Part shown: positions 35,833 through 46,409 of the stretch, in pieces
Layout of the letters: the number at the start of each line of letters is the position of its first letter
Position numbering within the stretch: the first letter of the stretch is position 1
Origin: Guyanagaster necrorhizus
Taxonomy: Eukaryota > Basidiomycota > Agaricomycetes > Agaricales > Physalacriaceae
Direction: 5' to 3'
DNA length: 64,000 nucleotides
NCBI RefSeq assembly: GCF_019112545.1
Contig: NW_025064891.1
Location: forward strand, 151,311 to 215,310
The notes under the pieces: model-generated
Told to the model about the DNA's origin: nothing
What the model saw: only the letters and a program-made list of their open reading frames with translations
Database searches by the model: none
Made by a program: the position numbers and the translations under genes

Positions 35833-36768
35833 ATGGCCCTTGCCAGAAACCATCTCGCCATCGACGAACACGGGAACGCACTATGCAAATGCGGACTTCA
35901 AGCGACGGTCATCACCTCTCGCGGTATAGCTCATCCTGACCGCGATTATTTTCGTTGTCCAAAGGAACGAAACGACCCTACCCTCTGTCGCTTGTTTGGT
36001 GAGCCCCTTTGGTTTTGCGTCCTTGATCGAACTTTGAACTGTAAGTTATATTCATGGTCAGTCTGGCTGGACGAAGCCATCATGCCGTCATTCAAACGAA
36101 ACTTGGCTACCGACACTGAGCAAGGATCGCCTTCAAAGCGCACCCGGACGGCGCAGCCACCTACCACCCCAACCAGGAAACCTCATTCCAACTTTCCCTC
36201 CACTCCTGCTAGTAGGCAGAAGCGCATCGACGATATTAAGAGTGGTCTTATGTCACCGACAACTCCGACTTCAAACAGCAAGAAGAACCGCCTCGAGCAG
36301 AGTCCCTGCGACGGCAACGTCTTTTCCTCACCGTCGTCGTCATCGCGGCAAAGGGAATACGTGCTGCCACCCGTGAAGCAGGAGACAGACGATGAGCCAC
36401 TTGTTGTGCGTTTTCGACCTCTTTCAGCGTATGGATTTGATTTGAAACCTTCCTAAGCCTGGGGCTCATTTGCCTGCACCCAGTTCAATACAAACGAACC
36501 CCATAAACTCCGCCGAGTCAATTCTGAACGACATGAGCGTGCTGAGGGACGATCTTGCAACGATATGGAGACTCAAATCTGCTGCAGAGCGTGGCAGAGA
36601 TTCTAAAGCGAGGAGAATTGAGCGGCTCGAGGCAAGGATCAAAGAGCTCGAAGCAGAAAACGAGAAGTATGTATTTCTTCTGTTGAGTGGAAGTTCTTAT
36701 GTCTAGCCCTGAAGGTTGAAAAGCCAGGTCTGACTCTAACGTTGAACAAGGCTAATGTTTGTACCCTA
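35833..36768 (+). CDS. GRF-type zinc-finger protein with C-terminal coiled coil (paralogue B)
   Basis: The start at 35833 (MALARNHLAIDEHGNALCKC) has an in-frame TGA two codons upstream. The GRF finger reads CKCGLQATVITSRG, HPDRDYFRCPKERNDPTLC and RLFVW, the last Trp supplied across an intron at about 36000-36059. The remainder mirrors paralogue A: FKRNLATDTEQGSPSKRTRT, PHSNFPSTPASRQKRIDDIK and YVLPPVKQETDDE, then a coiled coil (LNDMSVLRDDLATIW, RRIERLEARIKELEAENEK). An intron near 36409-36457 is needed to reach the coiled coil. Translation stops at 36706 if the last intron is retained, or at 36768 if GTATGT at about 36668 is used (ending KLMFVP). Function unknown; nuclear nucleic-acid binding is inferred from the finger. 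Confidence 0.75.
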
Positions 36769-36802
36769 ATAATCAATTTCAATTCCTTTGATTCATACCA
36801 CT

Positions 36803-37789
36803 ATGTCTCTCCTCATCCTCTCAGCCTCTGCCGTCTCTCAAGTCGCCTCAACTTTCTCTGCTGATGATCTCCGGTCTCTCATGGCAGACGTCTTTGCCGT
36901 CGTCTCATCGTCGTCGGATCCAGCGTATGCTCCTCCTCGTATTGGAATCCCCACGGAGCGTCACCAAGTGTTGTTCATGCCCGCACGCATATCTGGTATA
37001 GGAACCGCGCTAAAGATCGTATCCATTCCTCGTGAGGGTGGTGGCGGTTTGCCCGCCAGTACTTTGGTGCTAGATAAGGAATCAGGCACGGTCAAGGCCG
37101 TCATCAATGCACGGGAGCTCACTGCACTGAGGAATGCGGCAGGCTCCCTTTTATCAACGACATTGGTGGGAATAACTGAGCCCCGAGTTCTGGTCGCGTT
37201 TGGAGCTGGCACACAGGTCGAGAAACATATTGAGCTGCATGTGAAGGCGCTACCCACAATCAAACACTGTGTCATTGTCAATCGTGCTATGAATAGCAGA
37301 TTGCAGGGTTTAATGACCAGATTGGCTACAACCTGTCCCGGGGTCGAGTTGGAGGCTGCCTCACAAGATCGCGTCAAGGATCTTCTGGCGTCAGCCGATA
37401 TTATTGTCACAGCTACACCCGCTCTTGAACCGCTCTTCCCCTCGAGCTGGGTGAGAAGCGGAACCCATGTTGTACTCATTGGGAGCTACAAAAAGGAAAT
37501 GCACGAGGTTGATCGCGCCTTGATAGAAAGGGCATTCAAAGGCATTCTGCTTGTAGACTCGAGAGAAGCATGTTTTGCGGAAGCTGGGGAGTTGGAAGAA
37601 GGTGACCCGGTTGTCGAGATAGGTGAGATCAGGCAATGGAGAAGGGGTGACTACGTTGAAGACTTCGGCGGCCCGGTAACTATGTTCAAGTCGGTTGGTG
37701 TCGGGCTTCAGGATGTCGCTATCGCTTGCGCTGTTGTCGAAAGAGCAGAGAGTCTTGGCGTAGGCCTTGTGGTGGAAGGATACGATTGA
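36803..37789 (+). CDS. Ornithine cyclodeaminase/mu-crystallin family protein
   Basis: A single-exon gene of about 328 aa starting MSLLILSASAVSQVASTFSA. Family features: IGIPTERHQVLFMPARI and GIGTALKIVSIPREGGGGLP, then LDKESGTVKAVINARELTALRNAAGSLL, the Rossmann segment RVLVAFGAGTQVEKHIELHV with GAGTQ, LLASADIIVTATPALEPLF, GTHVVLIGSYKKEMHEVDR and VTMFKSVGVGLQDVAIA. The family uses NAD(P) and includes ornithine cyclodeaminase, ketimine reductases and alanine dehydrogenase-like enzymes, so the exact substrate cannot be told. The lack of introns stands out against its neighbours but is common in this family in fungi. Confidence 0.88.
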   Translation: MSLLILSASAVSQVASTFSADDLRSLMADVFAVVSSSSDPAYAPPRIGIPTERHQVLFMPARISGIGTALKIVSIPREGGGGLPASTLVLDKESGTVKAVINARELTALRNAAGSLLSTTLVGITEPRVLVAFGAGTQVEKHIELHVKALPTIKHCVIVNRAMNSRLQGLMTRLATTCPGVELEAASQDRVKDLLASADIIVTATPALEPLFPSSWVRSGTHVVLIGSYKKEMHEVDRALIERAFKGILLVDSREACFAEAGELEEGDPVVEIGEIRQWRRGDYVEDFGGPVTMFKSVGVGLQDVAIACAVVERAESLGVGLVVEGYD

Positions 37790-40020
37790 TTATTGTCATA
37801 AGATACACGAGACAACGATATCAGAAGTCCGAACAGCCAGAAAGTCACGGGCGGCGCCTGACGGCAATTCTATGTCGACGTATCGACCGGCCGTCTGAAC
37901 GCCTTTTGTATGACGTTCTGTTGCATATACGTACACACATAACTTCATCTGGGGGTGGATACAACGCTTCCGGTATGCCCGATACAAATGAACATTGAAG
38001 TCATCAAAATTGTCATAGCTCAAAAGGTTTTGCTGGGTAAGGTTCATTGACGCACGCTGTCCGTTTCCGTGGTTCTATTAAATGGCGCCATTGAATGGAA
38101 TTGTTGGAGCTTCCGAGTCCTGGAAGCTGCTTTGGCAAGATTGAAAAGAAAACATACGAGATCTAATAATATCTCAACCTGCACGCGTGCCATCAAGAGA
38201 CTTGAGGTTGTCCCCGCGAAAAGGCATCATCATTATTTTGCCCCTCCTGTCCCCCACAAACGACCCATCAATGTAGTACACACTAGGTACATGACAGCGT
38301 CACTTGGAAATAAGCAGACACGTCCCTTGACAAAGAGTTGACGTACTATAAAAAACTGGCGCTTTGTCAAACCACTGAGAAGGGCGTATGTAAAAGACCC
38401 GAAGTTGAATCAGCAGAACCTAGGACGGCATGGCAGTCACCCGGGTCGATGTGGCCTAGAGGCTAAATATCGCCACTGTGTGAACAATTCGGAATCTCCA
38501 AAACTGAGATAACATTTAGCTCTGCCTAGACGCTGACTTGGTGGAACAGTGCGTCGGATAATGTACCCGTGGTCAGGCCCTTGTGCTTGCAGTATCCAGT
38601 GCGGTAGGAACCGTCTTGAGCGTATGTATGGAGAAACAAATAGGACTGGCTTTATGAAAGAAAGACTCATTTTGCTAAGCTTCTGCTCTACTCTTTCGAC
38701 CAACAAAATGTCTCAGCTCTTGTCAGCTACAACTTACGTGGCGTCTCATCTTATTTAGTCTTTAAACTTAGGAACAGCATACTGCCAAGCTGGCCGCGTG
38801 AACCCTACGTGTTTTCGAGAGACACAGCTGTGTACCTTGGACTTGGCGCCCTAGGGACCAGGCACGTTCAACCGGTGCGCGGGTATCGATCTTGATACCG
38901 GCTAAGATATATACGGCCTTTCTAATATTCCTTTGCAGAATATCTATCTATCTTTCTCTGTGCGACATATGCCATCTCGCTAGCGTTATCGTCATCTAAT
39001 TTTCAAGTGGTATAGCCAGGCATGCTTTTGACCTCGGTACTTCTCAAATTGTAACCGATTCAGATTGCCGAAGACACCAGAGCTGAGAAAAACTCCAATT
39101 AAAACGCGTTTTAGCTTCAAGGTTTTGTGTGAAATATTACCTTATCGGAGCTCGTCAGCTTCCGTATGTATAGAGTACGATTTTCGGCACATTCTCTTTC
39201 AGGCCAGACGCCAGGACCGTATGTCAGCATCCTCAGAAATTTCTTCCCAAACATTCTGCACGTTTGCGTAGTTTAATAACGCCGCATACCAACGTGGATC
39301 GGGCAGCACCTGTATTCAATTTCTAGCCATTCAAGTTCCGTATAGTCAGACTGATATAAGGTCAGTGTACCTAGCCAAAGGCTGCCAGACGTCATGTTCC
39401 TTACATTTCTTTCCACTCGTGAGTCAAAACTCCCGAGCCGGTCCCATTCATCATAATACATTCCGTACGTCCATTTACATGATATTTCTCAGATGATAGG
39501 CTGCAACGGAACTAGCACGCTCTGCCAGCGGCCCGACGCGCGCTCTGAGTAGCCAGCCATTCTTTGGCCCTGATTACGATGTTTATCGTTCCTTTCGGTA
39601 TTAGTATTACACAGTCACTGGGGTCATCACAAATCACTCAGACTGCGACTTTCTTCAAGCTCTCCTACGAAAGCACCGTTCATCGCATGGACGGGGACAA
39701 TGTTTCGTGCCTGGGGAAGCTATCTGCTCTTGAATGTGTGAGGAGTGGAATGTGCTGTTCCTGCCTTGTGTACCAAAATATATATGTTTATTTTGTACAG
39801 GACAACAGCATTGATGATACACTTCTGCAGACTCTGCTACATTGTTTCCCATGCGATGGACAGATTTACTTGAACCTTGGGTAAGTATTGAAAAAGGAGA
39901 TGGAAGTTTGAGGCGTACCAATTTGGAGAAGCAAAGTAACGGGAGTTACATCCGTGACAGTGGTGACCGTTATTTTGCAGTAAGTTGTTTTAACAGTGAA
40001 CGTTGACAGTGACAGCTAGG
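37790..40020. other. Gene-poor region, about 2.2 kb, no supported gene
   Basis: Short ORFs only, none recognisable. A small hairpin (GGTATC-GATCTT-GATACC, near 38882-38899) and a tRNA-A-box-like sequence near 38448 were seen but neither forms a credible RNA gene. Confidence 0.5.
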
Positions 40021-40478
40021 ATGATCTTCGTGGAAACGAAATACGTTGGCCCATCCGATGGCTCAGAAACTGGGCTGGTGGTGCAGATAACAAAGATGAT
40101 GGATTCGTATATGGTATGGGTTGGGAGTACAAGAAAAGAAAACGAGACGGTAGAAGGACGGCTCTGCAGGGACTGGGCGTACGCGATGCCAGCAAAAAAG
40201 GTCAGCGATTGAAAACCCACTCAAGAGACAAACATTGAGAGAAAGAGAGATTGGAGGAGAACCGAGTGGAACGAGCCTGTTTCGAAGTAACAGCTGCAAT
40301 GTAGCATTATCGATGGCGCAAAGAATAGGTGAGGAAAGGTTAAAGTGCAATGAATAAAAAATTACTGATAGAAAGAACAGCGAAACGAACTGGAAAAGCG
40401 ATACATCTGTCTGTCGATATTGAAGAAAAGAAGGCAGTGGAAGTGGAGAGGGTAGTAAAGGAGATGTTAAATAAATGA
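40021..40478 (+). CDS. PAC4/PSMG4-like proteasome assembly chaperone
   Basis: A small three-exon gene of about 125 aa, placed from 40021 (MIFVETKYVGPSDGSETG). Exon 1 has the PAC4 core strand VVQITKMMDSYMVWVGST, matching the family pattern of a hydrophobic strand ending DSxxxWVG, then GRLCRDWAYAMPAKK. Introns at about 40201-40251 (GTCAGC...GAG) and 40347-40387 (GTGAGG...CAG) join GGEPSGTSLFRS, VALSMAQRIAKRTGKAIHLS and a final helix VEVERVVKEMLNK. The order TSL - AQRLARRT-K - terminal helix is that of human PSMG4. The family acts with PAC3 in assembling the proteasome alpha-ring in the cytosol. The N-terminus could extend through an upstream exon that was not identified. The stop lies beside the 3' end of the LINE remnant. 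Confidence 0.72.
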
Positions 40479-40499
40479 AAGTGAAAGTGCTACGATTGG

Positions 40500-42620
40500 T
40501 CGATTACGTTACATAAGCAACTCAGTTAGGTACGTATACTCTAACTCATCGACTCTTGTAAAGTAGAACGTCAGGAGAAAAAATAGAAAAGGGAAACGTA
40601 TAAAAGTTACATTTGCGCGTATAAGAGAGAAGGGAAGACATAGAAGATAGTAACATATGGTTGAGCATAGGCATAGGCATGTAAGGAATTGAAGGTTAAG
40701 GAAAGAGACCATCATAAGGAAGTGAGGCGTTAGGGGAAACTCTACGCTGTAAATGTTGTAAATGAACAGGAAGGGGAAGTTGAGTAGGACAATGAGAGAT
40801 TCGGGAACGATCGTTGGAGGCAGTCCACCTCTGTACATATCCCCATGCACGTCCAGCAATGGCGTGCCAAGATTGGGCTAGCCTGCATAGGAAGCGATCT
40901 CGCTCTGCTGGGGACCAAGCAGCATCAGCCGGAAGAAATGCTTCTAATCGGGGGACCAGGCCGATGTAATAGTAGGACTGAGCCAATGGCCACGCAGAGG
41001 CATCATCAACAAAGAGGATAGAAGCGATGTGGTGGAGAGAAGGGAAGGAGATGGATTGGTGTTCATGGCTGGAGGCGATGTCATTGAGACGATCATGCGC
41101 ACGAGCGGAGTATTGTTCACGAAGAGGTGGGAACTCTGGGCGAGAGACGAAGAGATGATGAGCTGTCTTGGTAGCGCCACATCTGAAACGGGACCAAGGG
41201 GAAATATCCCCTGATCTCCTATAAAGGGAGTGTCTTGTCGGGAGTTGTTGTGAACGAGAATAAAGTTGAATTACAGCAGAGTACGCATGAGAAGTCCTCG
41301 TAAAGGGAAGGCAGGAGAGGAGTAAGGATCGTATAGAGGACAGATCATATAAGCCGACAGTGGGAAGCGAGGGCTGGTAGCGATTTTGTGATGTAAACAT
41401 GAATGAACAAATCCAGCGATGTTTGACTCCACGGAGCCGATGTCATCTCGGAAAAGGACATATTTATCCATAGTAAAAGTGGGGATAGGCGCAGTAGGGG
41501 GAGGAGGGTGAACTGTCTGGGAACGAGAGGCCCGACTATCCGCAGCGTCATTCGCCCGAGAAGGTATATCCTGTAAATCTGTATGAGCACGAACATGTTG
41601 AATTGTGGGCGTGGAGGGGAAGGAGGAGAGTATGCTGTACAACCACCTATAGAGGGATGGAGCAGGTAACGAGCTCCATAAATGAGGAGGTGGTGGTGTA
41701 CGAAGGGCGACTTGAAAGAAGCGGACAGCGTTATAATGATCAGACCAAGTTGAAAATTGATCGGAATGAGGGTTGGCCCTAAAAAGCAAAGCGGTAAGTA
41801 TTAGTCCATATGGTTCTCCATGTAAGATATGAAAGGTTGAGTGAGGAGGAAGGGAAAGAGCGTAGGATAAGGATGCATGAATACTGGCGAAAATAATAGA
41901 GGCGAAGTGGCCAAAAGCGGGATTAGAAGGGATCATGGAAACATCAGAGGCAAGAACATGGTCAGGAAGATTGGGGACAGGAATGGGGTTAAAAGTATTT
42001 CGAACAAGAGATAGAAGTTGTTGTTCTGTAAATACTTGTCGTTGTGGAGGGGGGATGGCAAGGGATAAGTCTTCATGTAAGAGGTGATGAATAGGCAGAC
42101 TCTCGAAGGCCTGTAGTAACCGATGCCAAGCAGCAGAGGCTGGTGAATGGGATGGTAAGAAGAGATGGAAAGGTTGTAGAGCTGGAGATAAGCCGTAGCG
42201 CGATGAAGGTACCCAAAGGGAAACCCCAAATGTATCCTCAATAGAAGACAATACTCCAGGTGTAGGAATGTGAAGATATCGAGTAGAGGAAATTCCATGA
42301 GGATGTTCACGAAGGGAGATCTGCCGTGTATAAATGTGGGATTGATCTGTATCACGGATGGGCAGTTGGAGGTACCGAAGCGTACTGTGTGTTAGTAGCC
42401 AAGCATGAGGGATTTTGTAGAGAAAGGCAGACGTAAAGCATAGTCGAAAGGAGATCTAAGTCGGTGGTGATGCGTCCATGGCCTCAACGATATTCACATG
42501 GAACTGTATCGTATCTTGAGGAATATGGAAAAAATCATGACAGTTATTGTGAGTGGAAATAGTTAGGGAAATACGGGAGTGCGTGATTACAGTAGCGTGA
42601 CATGCATCAGAGTGACGAGG
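40500..42620 (-). mobile_element. LINE (non-LTR retrotransposon) 3' remnant with RNase H domain, 5'-truncated and broken
   Basis: Minus-strand coding remnant of an agaric-type LINE. From upstream: HIPQDTIQFHVNIVEAMDAS, an in-frame stop (42456-42458), KIPHAWLLTHSTLRYLQLP, VLSSIEDTFGVSLWVPSSRY, then an RNase H domain with VLASDVSMIPS, ILHGEPYGLI, WSDHYNAVRFFQ and HVRAHTDLQDIPSRANDAAD. A C-terminal gag-knuckle-like part (RFRCGATKTAHHLFV) follows and the ORF ends at 40696. A frameshift lies around 41290, between SSPAFPLR and TSHAYSAVIQLY. Endonuclease and reverse transcriptase domains are absent. Positions normally Cys in the terminal finger are Ser, another sign of decay. Both ends are approximate: the left lies just past the PAC4-like stop, the right within about 80-240 bp of the YAK1 ATG. 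Confidence 0.75.
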
Positions 42621-42696
42621 ACTGGCTGGATTGCTCATCGCTCGCCGTCGTTTGGTTGACATTTATTGTACAATAAAGGTTGCTGTCCGCTGGACG

Positions 42697-45600
42697 ATGT
42701 CCGAGGCAGAACTGGCGTACATGATGACGGACCCAAACGAGGGCTTTGACTTGCCACGGTGGCAGACGCACATCGATCCGCTTTCGTCCTCTGCACAGGC
42801 CGCCCATTCCGCCTACTACGCCAACCCGCCTCCACCACCACCCCAGCGCATAACACAGCGCCTGTCGCAGCTCGCCGACGAGCCGAACACCGGCACCTAC
42901 CTTCAGTCCAGCCACAGTCCAGCCACCGTCGCCCGAAGCTCTTCTCTAAACAGTGCCCGCCCTCGCCGCCACCAAGATGACCACTACGACGCCGCCCAGC
43001 CGAGCCAAGCCGCCCAAGCCGGCCCCTACTTCCCCTCCCTTCAGTATCAGCCGCCATCGCTCGGCCAGAACCCTCAGCCTCCCTCATCCGCCTCCGACTC
43101 GTACAATGACCTCTACTATTCCCCCGATTCCAAGCGCCAGCCGAGTTCTCGCACCGGCAGGTCCCCACTCCGCACCCCGAACTCGCTTCTCGACCCGTAC
43201 GCGGCCCAGCAGGCCCAGTACTCGCCGAGCTCGGCATATCCCTACGCTCATTCTCGTACTCATTCACAGCAGGTCAAGACGGAGCCTATGTCGCCCTCGA
43301 CAGCTGCAAACCACATTTATTCACCGACCTACTCTATTGACGCGACAAGTCCACAGCCACCCCACATTAAGCCGGCGATATCCAATCCCCCAACACCCCT
43401 CCCCTACCCTACCTCTCCATCCTACTACCACCACGACTCCATGCCTATCGACCCGCCCCCCAAGCGTCGTGCCACCGGTTTCCGTCGCGTCCGTGGTTCT
43501 GGTGACCTCCAGCCCAGAACAGATGCTCCCATTGTAGGTCGTCGAATGGGCGACGATGGCGTATATCTCTCTCCTCTGCGCCAGCTTACCACCAACATTC
43601 TCGACACTTATCGCATCTGCAACCCCCAGTTCAGATACGAATCAACTCACAATCCTCGTAGAGTTCTCACCAAACCCAGCAAGCCCGCCCATAACGAGGG
43701 CTACGACAACGATGACTATGATTATATCTTGTACGTCAACGACTGGCTAGGGACTGAAGATGGCCACAAGTACGTGTCATTTCAATTTTTCCTTCTTCCC
43801 CTCACATACCCTTCAGATACCTCATTCTTGATATCCTCGGTCAGGGCACTTTTGGCCAGGTCGTCAAATGTCAAAACATGAAGACACATGAAATCGTCGC
43901 CGTCAAGGTTGTTAAAAACAAGCCAGCTTACTTTAATCAGAGCATGATGGAGGTCACTATCCTCGAACTCTTGAATAAAAGTTGCGATCCCGAAGATCAG
44001 CATCACATTCTTCGTCTCCGGGACTCTTTCATCCACCGTAATCACCTCTGTCTCGTATTCGAACTCCTCTCCTCCAACCTTTACGAACTTATCAAGCAGA
44101 ATCAGTTTCAGGGTCTTAGCACCCAGCTTGTCAAAGTTTTTATGGCTCAGCTTCTCGATGCCATGACCGTTCTCAAGGACGCCCGCCTCATCCACTGTGA
44201 TCTCAAACCGGAGAATATTCTTTTAAAGTCATTGCAATCGCCACAAATCAAGGTCATCGATTTTGGTTCAGCATGTCATGAGCGCCAGACTGTATATACA
44301 TATATTCAGTCGCGTTTTTACCGCTCGCCAGAGGTGCTTTTGGGCATGGCGTATACCGCTTCCATCGACATGTGGTCTCTCGGATGCATTGCCGTCGAGC
44401 TTTTCCTTGGCCTTCCGCTTTTTCCTGGGACAAGCGAGTATAATCAGCTCACGCGCATCGTCGAAATGCTCGGCATGCCACCGCTTAGTATGCTCAATAC
44501 AGGGAAGCAGACGCAACAGTTCTTCGATGTGTATGATGTGTGGAATCCTCATCTCAATGCCAATGAGAAAAAGTACAGACTCAAGACTATTGAACAATAT
44601 TCCCGGGAACACAACACAAACGAGCAGCCAGGAAAGCAGTATTTTAAAGCCACGACCTTACCGGACATCATCAACACTGCGCCAATGCCATCGAGCAAGT
44701 CGGGCGGGAGGGGACAAGAAGTGGATAAAGGTTCGTCGAAACTGACAGGCATTTCTTTGGAAGGATCTGTTTGATCTTTTCCCTCAGAGCTGAACAATCG
44801 CGCATCGTTCATCAATTTCTGTCAAGGTTTGCTGGATCTGAACCCAGTGACACGATGGACGCCTCAGCAAGCCAGGCTTCATCCATTTATAACCGGAGAA
44901 AAATACACGAAGCCCTTTGTGGTGAGCTGTCTCATTCTATATCGATGTTACACTTTTACCAACCCTATCTTAGCCCGATGGTCTCAACCAAGCACATCAA
45001 CCAGTCCCATCGGGTGCATCAGATCCGAAACGACCGTATGGTGGACTGGTGCCTTCACAACCCAAGGGTTCAAGAGCTTATCAGGATGCTGCAACGTACA
45101 ATCACCATCTGGCGCAGCACCAGGTGTACACAGCGCAGGCGCAGTCTCAGGCTGCAAATACGTTCCGCAACCCGTATATGAATCAGCAACAGCCATCGCA
45201 GCCACCACAGCCCCAGCAGGCCACTCCATCTTACGCCAATCAAACGGAACCACCCACGCCAGGATTCTCACAAACGCAGCAATATGCCACTGCACCTCCC
45301 CCCGGCGGACATCGGTTGTCGCATCAAAATTCTACGGGACAATTGAACAACAGTGCTAACGTGCAGTCTTATACGACGTCTTTGACCTCCTCCTCATCCG
45401 GAGGTCACCTGAATCCGAATGTGCCTTCGAATGCCTATTATCCTTCGCGTGGACGGGCAAATACCATTAACCAGATGGATTCGGTGCCACCGGCGTTGGC
45501 AAGGTTACAACATATGAATCAAGATGTCATCGCCGGTCGAAACGCGCTAACGCCCGTATTGAATCGGGACGATGGGATACGGGAGTGGGAAAGAAGGCAA

Positions 45601-46182
45601 CAAGCAGGAGGGAAGCAACCTGCACAGACGTACCCTCAGCTCGAGTTTTTGCAGCAGCAGGCCGAACTTGCAGCCGCGTCGGGCATTTCAAGTTGGAATG
45701 CAGGTGGTGCTGTTCCGAATCGGTACCAACAGCCACCGACGAGTAAGCTTGCCCATTCGTATCATCCATCGCAACACGAAGAAGACAACGGGAGCACTAG
45801 AAGGGATGCCGTTATGTCGAATGTACGGAGCGCTGCGAGGGGAGACGTGTATGGTGCGGCGGGGGTAATATCCAGTCCACCGCAGACATACACTAGTAGC
45901 GGGACGACGTCGGGCAATCGGTATGCCGCTACTTATCAACCCACACAGCAGGGCACCGTGTTTGATTCGGTGGATCGACGGACTGACATCGGTAATATGT
46001 TTGTGCCCATGCAACCAGACCCATATGCTGGTGGTGGTGTGAGGCACCCCAGCCAAGCGGTTCCGCCGTCGTTTTATGGCGCGGGAGTCGTGTCTGCTGG
46101 CCAGCCTGGCAGAAATCCGTTTGGGCAGGGAGAGGCCAAGGATGCGAGGAGAGGCGGTGGAATGGACGCTTGGCCCAGATGA
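42697..46182 (+). CDS. YAK1: YAK1-type DYRK family protein kinase
   Basis: Growth and stress regulator acting against PKA/TOR signals. The start at 42697 (MSEAELAYMMTDPNEGFDLP) is followed by about 280 Pro/Ser/Gln-rich residues and the pre-kinase block VYLSPLRQLTTNILDTYRIC and FRYESTHNPRRVLTKPS. After an intron (about 43770-43816) the kinase reads LDILGQGTFGQVVKC, VAVKVVKNKPAYFNQS, HCDLKPENILL and VIDFGSACHERQTVYTYIQS, with the Y-x-Y activation loop typical of DYRKs, then RFYRSPEVLLG and DMWSLGCIAVELFLG. The kinase end (FCQGLLDLNPVTRWTPQQAR, HPFITGEKYTKPF) uses introns near 44731-44788 and 44921-44972. A Gln/Pro-rich tail ends GGGMDAWPR. The LINE remnant occupies its upstream region. Confidence 0.93.
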
Positions 46183-46409
46183 TTTGGCAGTTTCTGCCTT
46201 CTTGCCTATAGCAACATATTGACACAACTTACAAATTTGCAGCTTTTTCTCATCTTTCTATCCTTGATATTTCTGCAATCTCTGCGCTTACACACATTTT
46301 ATATCTGATTCTTTTGCTGCACAATTCAATTGGCTGCGCCTCATTATCATGAGACCATCGAAGTTCTCTACCTTCGACTTGTATTAACATGGATAGTTAG
46401 CCTCTATTT

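Noticed and set aside
38435..38510. Second A-box-like sequence (TGTGGCCTAGAGGCTAAATA)
   Set aside because: No matching B box or cloverleaf could be drawn.
38882..38899. Hairpin GGTATC-GATCTT-GATACC as a terminator or regulatory RNA
   Set aside because: Six-base stem with a six-base loop in a gene-poor region; expected by chance, and eukaryotic nuclear genes do not use such terminators.
42456..42662. Minus-strand 68-codon ORF beside YAK1 as an independent small gene
   Set aside because: Its sequence reads as LINE coding in the same frame as the RNase H part, broken by one stop codon, so it was assigned to the mobile element.
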